A stretch of DNA of 64,000 nucleotides, from the NCBI GenBank assembly GCA_009602735.1, contig WELA01004268.1, forward strand, positions 1,561,493-1,625,492, given 5' to 3'. Position numbers and translations under genes: made by a program. The notes beneath the pieces were generated by a model. The model was given only the letters and a program-made list of their open reading frames with translations, was not told the DNA's origin and ran no database searches. This document shows positions 32,502 to 45,500 of this stretch, in pieces (position 1 is the stretch's first letter; each line of letters starts with the position of its first letter). Source of the stretch: Mesotaenium endlicherianum. Its lineage: Eukaryota > Streptophyta > Zygnematophyceae > Zygnematales > Mesotaeniaceae.

Positions 32502-35451
32502 ATGGATTTCCGGGTGTTGATCAATCGGTTTCTGGATGTTGTGGCTTTCCCAGTCTTGGCAATACTGTTGGTGTTTGTGGCGCCGATACTATGGCTCCTT
32601 CAACCAATTCTACGCTTCGTTATACCCAAAGGGCGCTGGAATCCTCGTGGAAAGGTGGTACTGCTGACTGGAGCCAGTTCTGGCATTGGAGAGGTAAGAG
32701 TAGACAGTTTAAAATTTTATTCAATCACATTTTTGTGACCTTGGGCACATGTATACATCTTTCGCTTGAGAGGCACAAAACGCTTATACACTTACTGCAT
32801 GCACCATAATTACAGTTGATGGAATTGATGTGCAGAAACACCAGTTCACACTGCATGAGTCGAATGGGGCTGACTTTTCATGCTATTTATGCTGGTGCAC
32901 TCTGGTTGCTTGAGGAAAACTGAAGCACTTGCATCTGGCCGATATATGTTGCACTAGGATGTTGAAGAGGTGGTCCAAGATATCTAGGTGGTTCAACAGT
33001 GGTGCAGCCCGTGTTTATGTTCCTTAGTTATGAGGTTGAATTATATGCTTATATGTCTGCCATTGCGTTCGGGATGTGTAACTAAAATGGTGTTGGTGGC
33101 CACGCACCAGGCTCTCAAACCTTTGCTATCAGTGACAATATTGTGCTTTTCCATAAAAAAATTTAATGGCGAATTAGAAGGTCTTTTCCGTAGACAATAC
33201 TTCAAAGTATCAGTGCTGAGTGGCTGTGCTTTCCTGTAACTATTGAGAGTTGTCTCCTTGTTTGTGCAGCAAATGGCATATGAGCTGGCAAAGAGAGGAG
33301 CAAAGCTTGTCTTAGTGGCACGACGTTCTGAGAAGATGGAGGCAGTTTCTGAAAAGTGTCATCGTCTCGGAGCTCAGGGGGCACCCCTTTCTCTGATGGC
33401 TGATGTGACTAAGGAGCAGGATTGCACGAGGATGGTGGATGTCACCATTGAGAAGCTTGGTCGCCGTATGTCAAAGCTTTGTCCTCTTACAATTTCTAGT
33501 GCATCAAAGATTGATGGGGACTGTCTCGTGTTCTTGTGATTTGTGAACCTGGACTTGCGTTCCTTTTCACGCTTCAATCTTACAGTGAGCCAAGTCTATA
33601 TTCTTGCCTTCTTTGATGGACCTGGAAGCTGTTAGTACAGTCTTGAAAGGTGAATGTATGAGTGCAACACTGAAGGGAGTAAGCCCATGATTATGATGCT
33701 AATACTGTACCGATCACTTCTAACGTTCACCGTTTATCCTTTGCTGATTGTGAGCCTTGGGTCTCGATGTGTATGTGTTTTCGTGTCTCGTACTACTAGA
33801 CCTTACTGATGTTCAAGGCACTTAACAGCTTGTCTTTGTCATACATATCCATTTTGAAGCACAGAAAGGTCTTGTGTGTGTAATGACCGCAATCTCATGC
33901 AAGTCTGACATTGGCTGCAGACCTCAAGTTATTTCACATCTCAGCAGGCTTTTATTGTACTGCTGGTCGTTGTGCGTTTGCCTGAAAACAGTTGATGGGC
34001 TGGTACTCAATGCGGGCATAGCTCAGGCATTCTTGTTTGAAGATGCCCAGAATGTCAAGGCACTGATGCCCTCCTTTGTAAGGACCCCCACCCCTTTGGA
34101 AGTCCTGAACTCCTGCCGTGCTCAAGCATGACTATCTTTGAATCGTCTTTGGTCAATGTTTCAGGCTAGTGACATTTACTGCCTTCTTCTTCTTTGCAAA
34201 ATTTGCTGCATGAGTTTGCAGATTTGCCAGCAATTAGGAGCCAATCTTTGGGAGACCATGCATCATTGAGCCTGAGGAGGTGCATTCAGGAGCTGTAACT
34301 ACTTCTGTATTTCATGCTTTTTGAGTGAGCAGACAACTGATTACTGGGGCAGCATATGGCCGGCCATGCATGCGCTTCCTCACCTCAGGAGGTCCAACGG
34401 GCAGATTGTGGTCGTATCTAGCGTTGCAGGCTTTCTTCCCATGGCTCGCCACTCCATCTACGGGGTGAGAATGAATTCCTCCTTTTCTTGCGGTCATTCT
34501 AGTGTTAGCTTTTTGTTTAGAAGCTTACCTGTAGGTATGTTCAGCAAATTCAACCACTGACATTGACTCCTCAATTTCAGAGCCAAGGAGCTGAGCTAGA
34601 GCCAAAAGCCTTCTCACTGCTTGTTTCTTCTTTTGTTCCCTTCTCCTGCCAACGGTGATGGATTTAACCTTATTATTTTGTTTTTATGAGTGCAGTCTGC
34701 AAAGAGTGCCGTGGCTCAGTTCTTTGACACTCTTCGAGCAGAGCCCGCCAGCAGGTCTGTGGGCATCACTATTGCATTTCCGGGACCCATTGCCAGTGAG
34801 CTTACAGGAGGAAAAGTTCAGCTGGAGGATGGCCAAGTGGGCTTTAACCAGGAGCGTCGAGATGTAAGTTTATTGTTTTTTTCCATACCGTTTTTGAAGT
34901 AATTTGTTACAATCATGTGGAGCTCATTTTACATGACGCTACCTTCTTATACCCGTACTCTTTGGACGTTGATATGTGCTGAGTCGAATGTTGCTCAATG
35001 CGAATCCAGCTTTGGCATGTTGGCATGATCTGAGGCGACAGCGATACACTTGATTGTGTATCGTGTATTTGCTTTCCTACTTGCTTCGCAGGAACTTTTG
35101 GGAGCGCTTCCCATGATGGACTCCTCAACGTGCGCGCGCACAATTATTTCTGCAGCCACAAGGAGGCAGCGCTATGCGGTGGTTCCGAAGTACTTCTCGG
35201 TCATGGGCTTGGCTCGCCTCTTTGTGCCTGAGCTTTTGATGGCGGGTATCAGCGCACAGCAGGTTCCCTGGAAGGTGGGGCAGACAGCTCCGTCAAAGCA
35301 GATGCTGGACTTTGTCGGCGGGCAAAAGCTTTTTTACCACCCACCCACGCAAGACAAAGAGCAGGCAATGTCTGCCATTCGAAGCAAGGCTGACAATCAA
35401 CCTGTTGCAGACGTTAAGTGCGCCATGTCGCCTACTCCAAAACTGGATTGA
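32502..35451 (+). CDS. Membrane short-chain dehydrogenase, 11-beta-HSD / steroleosin-like
   Basis: NAD(P)-dependent oxidoreductase of the classical SDR superfamily, closest to plant hydroxysteroid-dehydrogenase-like proteins; the substrate cannot be read from sequence. Six exons in phase: 32502-32693, 33270-33465, 33992-34077, 34333-34464, 34696-34863 and 35092-35451, giving 377 residues. An N-terminal hydrophobic segment (about residues 10-40) should anchor it in the ER or a lipid-droplet membrane. The cofactor motif TGASSGIG is at 56-63, the NAG motif at 136-138, the catalytic serine is probably S188 (VVVSSVAG), and Y201-x3-K205 spans the exon 4/5 junction (SIYG | SAK). PGPIASELTGGK follows. 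The C-terminal part (RYAVVPKYFSVMGLARLFVP) resembles the family's membrane-associated tail. All catalytic residues are present. Confidence 0.9.
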
Positions 35452-37753
35452 TGCCATTAATGATGAGAGGTGCTATGTTGGCTACCCAAAAATTGGACTA
35501 ACCACTAATAGTGCTTCCGTGCATGAACATAGGCAAGGTGTACCAATATCATGTGTACATGTATGGCAGTGCAAATATATGGTTCAGATCTGAGCTAGTA
35601 ATTGACCTGCAGATTAGTGGTTCTTGCAAACCTCTACTTTGGAGTTATAAGGTTGTAAAACTGTTTGTACAATGTGCATCTATATACATATTGCTATAAC
35701 ACGGCCCTTGCATTCATACACAATTAAATTTGCAGATATAGGAAATCACTAGTTAGTGGTTCCTTGTTCGTGGCTTTTATCTTATACCACTGTATGTCTT
35801 ACACCACTCTATGAAATTATGGTATGGGTTTTGTCGTATTATTATGCACTCCAATTATCTTGCAACACCACAATGTTTGTTGTCACTAGCACCAAATTGG
35901 CACTCCCACGATGGGGCTTTTAACTATTCGTGTAAAGTTTGAAATGTTTCCGTTATGATGGTAAGGGCGCGGAAGCAACTCTTGTCACTGAATACACGTC
36001 AAACGCCTGAAGGTAATTTACTGGCGCCTTGAGAAAACTCTATTTGTCAATGTTACCAACTCTATATTTTTTGGGCTCTCGAGCTACATGATTGCACATA
36101 ATTTGCTGAGGTCCTGTAGTGCCTTATGGACCTTGTCGTTTCATCAAGTTTGACAAATGTGAGAGATTAATCATGTCAATATAATTAAACCTTGACATGG
36201 GCATGACGCGATGTAGCCACCTATTTTAAGTTGTAAATGTTGATTGAGATGCGTCCTTGATTTTCAAAGTGTCAATCAAGTCCCATACGTATGAAATTTG
36301 TCAACCGCATCAATTGATTTGGTAGTCAATCATACACTCTACTAATTATTAATTCCCAGTCTCCAAAATTATCTACATAGTGTACGGAAACTTCAATATC
36401 TTACACCGAACTGTCACAACCCGAGTTTGACAACCTTGAGTCTCCAACTTCTTACACAATCCAAACTTTTTTCAAGTTTGAACCCGTGAAGGTTGTAAGT
36501 GTGCATAGATGAAGAGACTGGAGGTCGTCGTACACAATGAGCAAAAATTTTGGTGATAATTATGTGAGGTATTAGCTCCAAATTAAGAGGATTGCTTATG
36601 CACAAACCAAAATCTACAATTGTCAAAGTGATTCAAAGAGTTTGTCGATCAAAAAGAGTTGCCTCCAAAACTTGAAGCTAACTGCGATAAGGTAAAATGC
36701 GGGAATCAATAGACACTTCTCATGTTGTTTGGACCCTGCTAAGAAAACTCACAGCCGCGTCAAGCTCGTTAGACTCTAGAGTGGGCAACTTGAAACCATT
36801 GTCAACCCGTGACAATATAATTAAATGTGTGACTTAAAAGTGATAAAGTTTTCATCTATTTGTTTGTTATCATGTATTATCAAGCTCCGCACACTGTGTT
36901 TGCTTCATCCGCCATGTTTCATGTTACGCCGCGCTATTGAATAAGCAATTGGACTGTCTGAAACGTTTGATGACAAGTTCCAGACGGCGCAAGCCTACTG
37001 ATTTTCAAATTTGCCCCTGTCATGGTAATATTCTACTATGTGGCAATCATATTCATCAAAAAGAAAATTTAGAGTGTCGTCATGTGTTAAAAATTTGAGG
37101 GGTCATTTAAGAGGGGGGAATTTTTGACAGCTTTTGACATATGTTAAAGTCTGTAACAAGTTGTGACGCACATCTTGAAAACGGTCGAGTGGCAAACCTT
37201 AAATTTCACACCAAGTTCAGGCAGGTGCAGAGTAGGGCTTAGATTGGGCACAAAAGGATCCTTGCAACATACATTTTGCAGGAATCTTCGCACCACCAGC
37301 GAAACATAATGCAACAATTTTGGCCAAAATTTGTTGGTAAAAGGCACATTCATGACCAGAAGTTGTCTCTCACCATCTGCATGTGCACAAATCATTGCCG
37401 GCGTACGTTCTTTTGTCAATTGAAAAACTTCGACAGGATCTGACTCATTTTAGCATACGTCTTGTTTAATTTAGAAGAAGAAAAAACCATTCACGCGTGC
37501 TCGTCCAGTATGTGACTGCATTTTGACACCACTATTGACTGTCACTCACGCCAATATTGGGCGCGTCTGAAGAACACAACAATTTGGTTAGATACCTTCA
37601 GAGAACATGATCTCAACAGGATTCGCATATACTATTCGCTTCCATGTCTTGCCTCGTTGTAGGCAATCTTACATCACTATTAATTGTCATCTGGCATGGG
37701 TTGACGAAATAATCATTGTGGATGTTGGAAAATGAGAATGATCTCCGCACTCC
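35452..37753. other. Gene-poor AT-rich region
   Basis: No supported gene. A minus-strand frame at 37144-37419 (containing NKFWPKLLHYVSLVVRRF) faintly recalls the Ty1/copia integrase C-terminal region, but the match is too weak to name. The remainder shows no recognisable structure. Confidence 0.5.
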
Positions 37754-38042
37754 ATGGCTGACCCACCCGAGGCTTGGAAGCCTGATTTTTGTGACCTGGC
37801 TGATCAAGCCATTGCAAAATGGTTTTATGCAAACGGCATTTTCCTTCAATATTGCCAACTCTGCTTCATATGATCTTATGATTGACTTTATCACTCGTGC
37901 AAGGCCTAACTATCAAGGTCCATAAATGCACCAGCTACGCACAAAGCTTCTTGACAGGGAGGTGGCAGGATGTGACATTGAGCTTCGCCGCTTTATGGAG
38001 AAGCTCAAAGTCACTGGCTGTGTTGTGTGCTCCGATGGGTGG
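37754..38042 (+). pseudogene. Decayed hAT-type transposase fragment (DUF659 domain)
   Basis: Remnant of a plant hAT-superfamily DNA transposase. The readable order is MADPPEAWKPDF, DQAIAKWFYANGI, SFNIANSASYDLMIDFI, RARPNYQGP, then MHQLRTKLLDREVAGCD and GCVVCSDGW. These follow the DUF659 consensus, in which an Ia-fffa-gisFn block, an LrtklLd block and a GcTi-sDGW block occur in this order. The frame shifts once near 37,845 and an in-frame TAA lies at 37923-37925. The zinc finger, the rest of the catalytic core and the dimerisation domain are not seen, so it is a short inactive relic. No terminal inverted repeats were found. Confidence 0.7.
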
Positions 38043-38820
38043 TAAGTCTCCTTCCCTAACTGGTAAGTTTTGAAGCATTTTTGTTCTTGTAGGCTTGTGC
38101 TTAGGGCCTATGTCCTTTGCTTACTTCTTTCTACTTTCTCTATTTTTCAAAACGTGGCATACTTATTCCTCTCAGACTAATTCCTGTCATATTTATTTTC
38201 CTATTCTGTCTTCACTTTCATCATTTATCTGCCAGGACTTAAACCTATAAGACTTATTTTTGTCATGCTTACTTATGAATTCCTGTCTCCAGTCTTAACA
38301 TTCTTCTACACGTGCCAGACTTATTCCACTCAGACTTATTCCTGTCAAGCTTATTCCTCGCCAGCATGTCTTGGAAATATAATTTTGTTAAAGCTTACTT
38401 GTGCGCTTGCTTGCTCCTGCTTGTGCTTAGGCATTTTTTCCACATTAATCTTGTTCGTTCAGGCTCTATTTTTCCTTTTTGTTTATGTTTATTTTCAAAT
38501 TTCTGAACCTGCCAAACTTATTCCCATCGGACTCATTCCTCCTTTTCTTCCTTCGGTCTCATCATGTGTTTTATGCTAGCATGACTCTGGTTTACATGTT
38601 GCTCTTTAGGCTTACTTCTCTGCTTGCTCATTCGTGCTTGTGCTCCGACGTCTTTGTCACTTTTTTTTTGTTTTGGTAGGCTTGACCTTTGACGGCATAT
38701 TCAATATTTGCTTCGATTTGCCTTCCCTATTTTGTGCATCTCCCATATACATCTATGACACTTGTTCCTTCATACTTGTTTCTGTCAGCTTGTCTATTTG
38801 CATGCACCTGCCAGACTTCA
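38043..38820. repeat. Degenerate pyrimidine-rich interspersed repeats
   Basis: Diverged copies of a motif around CAGACTTATTCCTGTCA recur irregularly, most densely at 38,310-38,370 and again near 38,510-38,540. The region is strongly pyrimidine-rich on the plus strand. No gene is seen. Confidence 0.5.
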
Positions 38821-38963
38821 TGTAATGAATCAGTATATTGGATAGATATAAAATTTATATAGGTATAATAGTTAAATAAGTTGAACCTGTTGAACTGTAC
38901 TTCATATTAAGTTTGCTGGAATTAAGTGTGCTGGACACTTGATACTTGGTTAAATGTCTCAGC
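38821..38963 (+). repeat. Truncated family-A LTR, plus orientation
   Basis: Begins TGTAATGAATCAGTATATT like other A LTRs in plus orientation, but is diverged and stops after about 143 bp, where the oppositely oriented LTR of A1 begins. A1 may have inserted into this older LTR; the other half would lie beyond the window. Confidence 0.65.
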
Positions 38964-39528
38964 TCAAATGAATTGACTTACTGATTAGGAGATTAAGAAT
39001 TAATACCGATCTTCATATCAGCGAGTAATCTTTAAGGTATTTTTTGTTAACTGATGAAACAGCAAAAGACAACACACTAGCAGTGGACAATATTCGCAAG
39101 TCAAATGCAAGTAAATTAGCTTCAATAATGCAATCGATGAACTCATACATAAGCAAGGCTAGAAGACAGTGCGTATTTCGGGAGTCAACCACGTTGGTAG
39201 GACCTCGGTTAACCAAAACGCCATCTCCCATCATCCCGAATTGACATCTAACCCAAGGATGTCATCAGGCCATTCATCTAACATATCACACTTAGATGCA
39301 TATCTAGGCAGTTCGCTGCTACCAAGAACGGAAATCAGCTGGCTGTTAAAGAATGTGTCAGCAAGCTGACCTCAGTTGACTTCAGCCTGCTGCTCTCGGA
39401 TGAGTCATTAAACTGGTAATTATGTAAAGTCCAGCAGACTAAGTATTAACTAAAGTTCAGCAAGCCAAACTTATTTAACTATTACATATAAATGAATATT
39501 ATATCTACCAATATACTGATTCATTACA
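38964..39528 (-). repeat. A1 3' LTR
   Basis: Family-A LTR of about 565 bp, ending ACTGATTCATTACA on the plus strand. It is shorter than the 720-bp full form because an internal block is absent. The adjacent internal sequence at 39529 is the same as that beside the A2 LTR at 50106, so this is an element's own LTR, not a solo copy. Confidence 0.85.
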
Positions 39529-42154
39529 ATCCTTCCAACTTAAATTGTTGTCGCCTCGACAACATTAAACTGTAGAATTATCTGGTCTGGGAACTAACAG
39601 AACTAACCCCCCACCGCCTGCCTCTTGCTTCACCACTGTTGCCTAGCTGTGGGGATCACTAGTGACAGTGAACTGTCACCTCCACCCTCAGTCCACTTCC
39701 GTTGTGGAGTGAAAACAAAGAGACTTCCAGCAAGGCTTGACTGGAGGATGGTTTTGATATTTAAGGGGTTGTTCCTGGGGCTCCAGGATCAAGGGACTGA
39801 GATCTGGACCTAGATCTGGACAGCCCTCTAGGTCTGTCAGTTGGCCTTCTAAAGATTCCTGTTTGTTTTAGAGTTGGGCCTTGAGGAGAACAAAGGATTG
39901 TAGCTTGCTCTTCAACCACTTAGGTGTTGGAACCCACATAAACAGGCATTTCGATAAGATGCTGAATAGATTGGCAAGAGGCACATGTCCCTGATTGAAG
40001 GGGGCGGCCAGCATACCTCTGGCTACTCCGCGTGTTGTCCTTCTGGTAACTCTGGTCGTCTGGGGATTTCTGCCTTTCTCTGCTGCCAAGAACAGTCAGA
40101 ACAGCTTCTTCCCCCGCTTGGGCAAAAGGGCCGGGAGAACGAGTGCGGGGTCCTGTTGCCTCCATGACAAGGATCACATTCCATACACCTGATTTTGGCG
40201 CCCTAGGAGTCCCTGCTTCTGCCTACCCCTGGGTCTCCTGAGTACCAGCTCCTGATGCTTTGCCTCTGCCTTGTTCTTCTTCCTCATCCTCCTCATTTCC
40301 TCCTCTGAGAGGGTAGGGGTCTCGTCCACTAAGTCGTTCTGCTCCCTGGTAGACATGGAAAAATCTACAAACCGCCCTTTCTTAGGACGAGCAGGAGATT
40401 GCTTGGCCTTCAGCCTGCTGATATCTATCCTGCCTGCATTCTTTGTCCATTGACAAAGGCATGCTTCCCCTTTGTGAAATAGTCTCTCCCCCTCCTCCTG
40501 TGCTCCTTGGTCTCTGTATTCATGTTACTCAAGCATCCATTCAGCCTGGGGTCCCAAGGGGCAATGTGAGGTGGTAGCATGAGGTAGCCGTCCAACCCAT
40601 AGTGGAAGTCATCTGGGTGGGTCCGATCACACTCCTGCTTTCTGTTAGTGACGATCATCCATCTCAAGTCTGTGGGCTGCTGGTAGTACTGTGGCCCATG
40701 CTCAGCCTTTTTCAGCTTACAAGGAAACCAGTAGGGGGAGAACATCTGCTGCTCTATTTTCCTGGCCAAGTACTCCCAGCTCCTCCTCTCAACTTCATTG
40801 TAGGCTGTCAGCAATGTCTAGTAAAATACTGCATCTTTAAAGCTATCGGGTTGCATGCTGACCATCCTGATGAGTCTCTGATTCCCCACTATGCCAGGCA
40901 CTGGTACCCGCTTATCTTCCGAGTCATCTGCAAAAAACCGTGCCTGCTCTGTTGTATACCCCACCGTTTTGGCATAATCTTCGTAGCGGACCACACCAAT
41001 GTGTGTCTCAATGTACTTATCCAGAGCTTCAGATCCGTGTAGCATTGTGAAATGAATCGACTTACCAAATAGGCGATTAACAATTAATAAAGATCTTTAT
41101 ATCAGCAAGTAATCTTATGGTATTTCCGTTAACTAGTTAAACGGCAAAGGACAATACACTAGCAGGGAATAATACTCGTAAGTCAAATGCGAGTAAACTA
41201 GCATCAATGATGCAAATCAGTAAACTCATACATAAGCAAGGTTAGAAGACAGTGCGTATCAATGGCTTCTCGCCTTGGATTCAGAGTTCTCTCAGTAAGC
41301 TGTACAAGAGAGTTGGCCTCGTTTCCGAATGCCGAACTCGAGAGCAATGCCTAGCATATGTACATGGAATGAGTTTACTGTTCAACGGTCAGTGCGATGG
41401 CACCGCCTACCCGGGAGTTAACCACGTTGGTAGGACCTCGGTTAACCAAATCCACCGCCATCTCCCATCATCCCGAATAGCCATCCATCATGGGGATGTC
41501 ATCTGGCCATTCATCTAGCATATCGTACTTAGATGCATATCAAGGCAGTTCGCTGCTACCGAGCACGGAAGTCAGCTGGCTGTCAAAGAATGTGTCAGCA
41601 AGCTGACTTAAGTTGACTCCAGCCTGCTGCTTTCGGCCGAGTCATTAAACTGATAATTATGTAAAGTCCAGCAGACTGATTATTAACTAAAGTTCAGCAG
41701 GCTGAACTTAATTAACTATTAGATTTAAATGAATATTATATCCACTAATATACTGATTCATTACACATTGTTTCCTATTCCACCTTGCTGATCTCCTGGG
41801 CTGCCAGTTATGCTTCCTTCAGGTTATCAAAAGTTTGGCCACCCACCACAGTACATATGTAAGTGGCCAAGCTCTTCTGCTTCTCAGCTTCAGCCTTCTT
41901 CCTTCTCTCCTCCTCTGCTGCCGCCGCTTCTTCTTGTTGTTTCTTCTCTCTCCTCGTCAGCTTTTCTCAGATTTTCCACCTTCCTGCTCCTTCTTCCTCT
42001 GTGCTTCTTCTGCCGCCTCTTGTTGTCTGCGAACACTTTCTTGTTCTCTCCTGGTGAGGGACGTCGCCGCCAGCTCTTTCTGGTATTGCTCCATTGTCAT
42101 CCTGGCTTCTTCTGCCTTGCGCTTTCTGTCTTCCTTTGGTGTGGTAGGAGCCAT
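39529..42154 (-). pseudogene. A1 extra 3' reading frame (relic)
   Basis: Relic of the reading frame downstream of pol, homologous to 50106-51928 in A2. Recognisable blocks are a Lys/Glu/Arg-rich coiled-coil start (KEDRKRKAEEA), PDDFHYGLDGYLMLPPHI and WDPRLNGCLSNMN, and a C-terminal region rich in acidic and charged residues. A solo LTR splits it at 41048-41765. Broken; function unknown. Confidence 0.7.
41048..41765 (-). repeat. Solo family-A LTR inside A1
   Basis: Complete 718-bp A LTR flanked by the 5-bp target duplication CATTG (41043-41047 and 41766-41770), with no internal element sequence. This is the product expected from LTR-LTR recombination after insertion into A1. Confidence 0.92.
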
Positions 42155-42558
42155 CTTGCACATGTAACCAGGGCACATGTTAGTAGGATCTCGAATTTCG
42201 TGTCGGTTGCAGGATGAGTTGCAGGATGAGAAGCAAGTTTGTATTATTATGGTAGGTTTGTTCTCGTTTACCTTACAGAATGGTGACTAGGAGTTAACGT
42301 AGTTGCAGTGCGCTTGAAAATAAACAAATGAGTGTGTGTGCAGGGTGAGTTCAGTGATGTGTTGATGTGCTAGTCCGTTTTTCATTTTGCCAACTTTGCT
42401 TAATGTGGACCTGGCTGTCCCATCTGTCACTATGCTGACACTTTATTGTCAAAAACTATCCCGTTCTCCCACACTAACTTCATTTACTGACACATTCCCC
42501 TCCAACTTAAATGGAGACAGGGCCTCTTGTCACCTTTCCATGTCAACTGAAATGACAG

Positions 42559-45500
42559 TTAGGGAGCTGCCCCAGTCGCCTGAAGGTGGAACCGTTTCAA
42601 TGACCCTTTGGCATTGGTCAAATGGTCCTTAAATTCCCAAGTATCTCTAGAGGCATCGTAACCCATCCATCTAACTAGGTACTTCATGACATGTTTATAT
42701 GAGCGAGCGTCTGAAATCTCCTCAACTTCATATTCCTCAGGGCCACCATCCCTGACAACGGGGACCGGTCCCGGTTGGACAGGTAACCGACCGGAGAAGA
42801 GTGTGTTAACTTTGATGTACGGTTCCAGGAAGGAGACTTTAAAGACTGGGTGACCTTTGTATTCTGCTGACATGTTCAGTTTGTAAGCATTCTGACCAAC
42901 ACGGCGCACCACCGAATATGGACCGACCTAGATCGGACCAAGCTTTTTCTTGAGCACACCAGACAGGTACAGGTGTTGAGAATGCAATTTGAACAAACTG
43001 TCCTTTGAAATATCAGCACTCGACGGTGTTGATTGACACATTTTTGTTGATTTTCCTGGACTTTGTGAAGATTGTGTTGGACTTTTGACAAGGTGTCAGC
43101 AAACTCTTGAGTTAGCTGGAGAGACACCGAATTGTCGATTCCCTCACGGTGAGTTAAAGATTCCCCTAGCACATCTAAAAGAGCCTTAGGGACTCTACCC
43201 AGACTGAGTTCAAAAGGGGTCTTTCCCGTTGACGCGTGCACCGCATTGTTGACCGCAAATTGAATTTGAGGCAACAAGTCCTCCCAATTATCTTGTTTTT
43301 GATTAATATATGCTCAGCACCTCTTGCAGAACTCGGTTAGTTCTTTCAGTCTGCAAATTAGTCAGAGGGTGGTTTGCTGTGCTGAGCAGCTTTTTGACTC
43401 CCATTCATCCCATTATAGGTCTCCAGAACTTAGAGGTAAATTTTGAGTCTCTGTTTGCGATGATATTAGACAGTAGCCCATGTTTGCATACTACATGGTT
43501 GTAGAATTGTCTTGCAATTTCGAGTGCAGTTACTTTGATAGTGGTGGGGATGAAAATGACCACTTTTGTCAGGGTATCCACTACTACCAATATAGAATCA
43601 TGCCCATAAGCGATTCTTGGTAATATTACCAACCACTCCATAATTATTGTTTTCCAGCGTTTAGTTGGGATGGGCAATGGTTGTAAGCGACCCCCTGGTG
43701 GTGTGTGCCTAGACTTATTTCTTTGACACTGATCACAGGACTTAACATATCTCCCGAGGCAACCCATCCCAATTATAATGGTTTGCTGTGCTGAGCAGCT
43801 TTTTGACTCCAAATGCCCCAAATGTCCACTCAGTAAACTGTCATGTGCTTGACTCAGCTTAAGGGACCTTATTTCCAAGTTATTAGGAATGACCAGCTTC
43901 AGTCTACCTGAAGTGGTTTTAGTCACCCAGACCCCTCGCTTCAGCGTATATCGAGTGCAGTAGCAGACACACACCATCAGTGGGGTTGGGCTCAAATGTT
44001 GGGTCAGAAAGGTAGGCTTTCCTAAGTTGTTTTAGGAAGGACTTTTTCACCTATAGTGAAGTGAGTGCACAAAGGACTTTATCTACCGCATGCTGACTAA
44101 AGTTCCTTTCTTGCAAGTCGGATTTTCTAGAGAGTGCATCAGCAGAATTTAACTTTTATGGTTTGTAGTCAATCTGGACTTGGAACTGCTCCAGCATCTG
44201 GCTCCAGCGATTCTCCCTCCTCGACAGCTTGGACTTCTTCTGAAAGTGAGTCAGAGCTAGATGATTTGTAATTACCTCATAAGCTTTACCATGTAAGTAT
44301 TCTCTCTAATGTTTGAGCACATGAATGATAGCAAGCAGCTCCTTGTCATGCACAGAATAGATAGTTTCAGCTGGGTTAAATTTCATATATTCATACCGCA
44401 CCGGGTGCCAATTCTGCTTTACTTCACCATCCTTTGTGGTTTTGTAAGCAGGCTGCAACAAAATAGCACCCATGGCAAAGTCCGAAGCATTAGTAACCAC
44501 CTGCACAAGTTTGCTGGAGTCATACACAGCTAAGACTGGGGCAGAACGGAGAGCATCTTTAAGAGTCTGGATGGCAGCTTGCTGCTTTCCCCCCACACAT
44601 ACCGTATGTCCTTCTTAGTAAGGTCGATCAGTTTACTGGCCTTTGTAGAATATTTTTAATGAATCTCCTGTAATATTTAGCCAACCCAAGGAAGGATCTA
44701 ACTTCCGAGACAGACTGTGGTACTGGCCAGTCCCTTATGGTCTGGACTTTCTTAAAATCCACACTGATGCCTTCTTTACTGACAACGTGGCCTACGAATT
44801 CAATATTTTCCTTGAAGAAATCACACTTGCTCATTTTAGCATATAATTGATTCCTTCTCAGAGTGTCCATGACTGTCTTTAAGTGCTCAACATGCTGAGC
44901 TTCATCTTTAGATAAAATTAAAATATCATCCAAGAAGACTTGCACAAACTTATCCAAATAAGGCCTGAAAATGTCGTTCATAGCACCCATGAAGATGGCA
45001 GAAGCGATGGTCAATCCAAATGTGAAATGAATCGACTTTCCAAATAGGAGATTAACAATTACTAAAGATCTTTATATCAGCAAGTAATGTTTATGGTATT
45101 TTCCGTTAATTGATTTAACAGCAAAGGACAACACACTAGCAGTGAATAATACTCGTAAGTCAAATGCAAGTAAACTAGCATCAAAAATGCAATCAGTAAA
45201 CTCATCCATAAGCAAGGTTGGAAGACAGTGCGTATCAATGGCTTCTCGCCTTGGATTCAGATCTCTCTCAGTAAAACTGTACAAGAGAGTTGGCCTCGTT
45301 TCCAAATCGCCGTCCATCCTAGGGATGTCATTTGGCCATTCATCTAGCATACCACACTCAGATGCATATCGAGGCAGTTCGCTGCTACCGAGTACAGAAG
45401 TCAGCTGGCTGTCAAACAATGTGTCAGCAAGCTGACTTAAGTTGGCTTCAGCCAGCTGCTTCCGGCTGAGTCCTGAAACTGATTATTATATAAATTCCAA

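Noticed and set aside
38043-38820. Repeats as a possible CRISPR-like array
   Set aside because: Units are degenerate, unevenly spaced and eukaryotic in context; there are no regular spacers.
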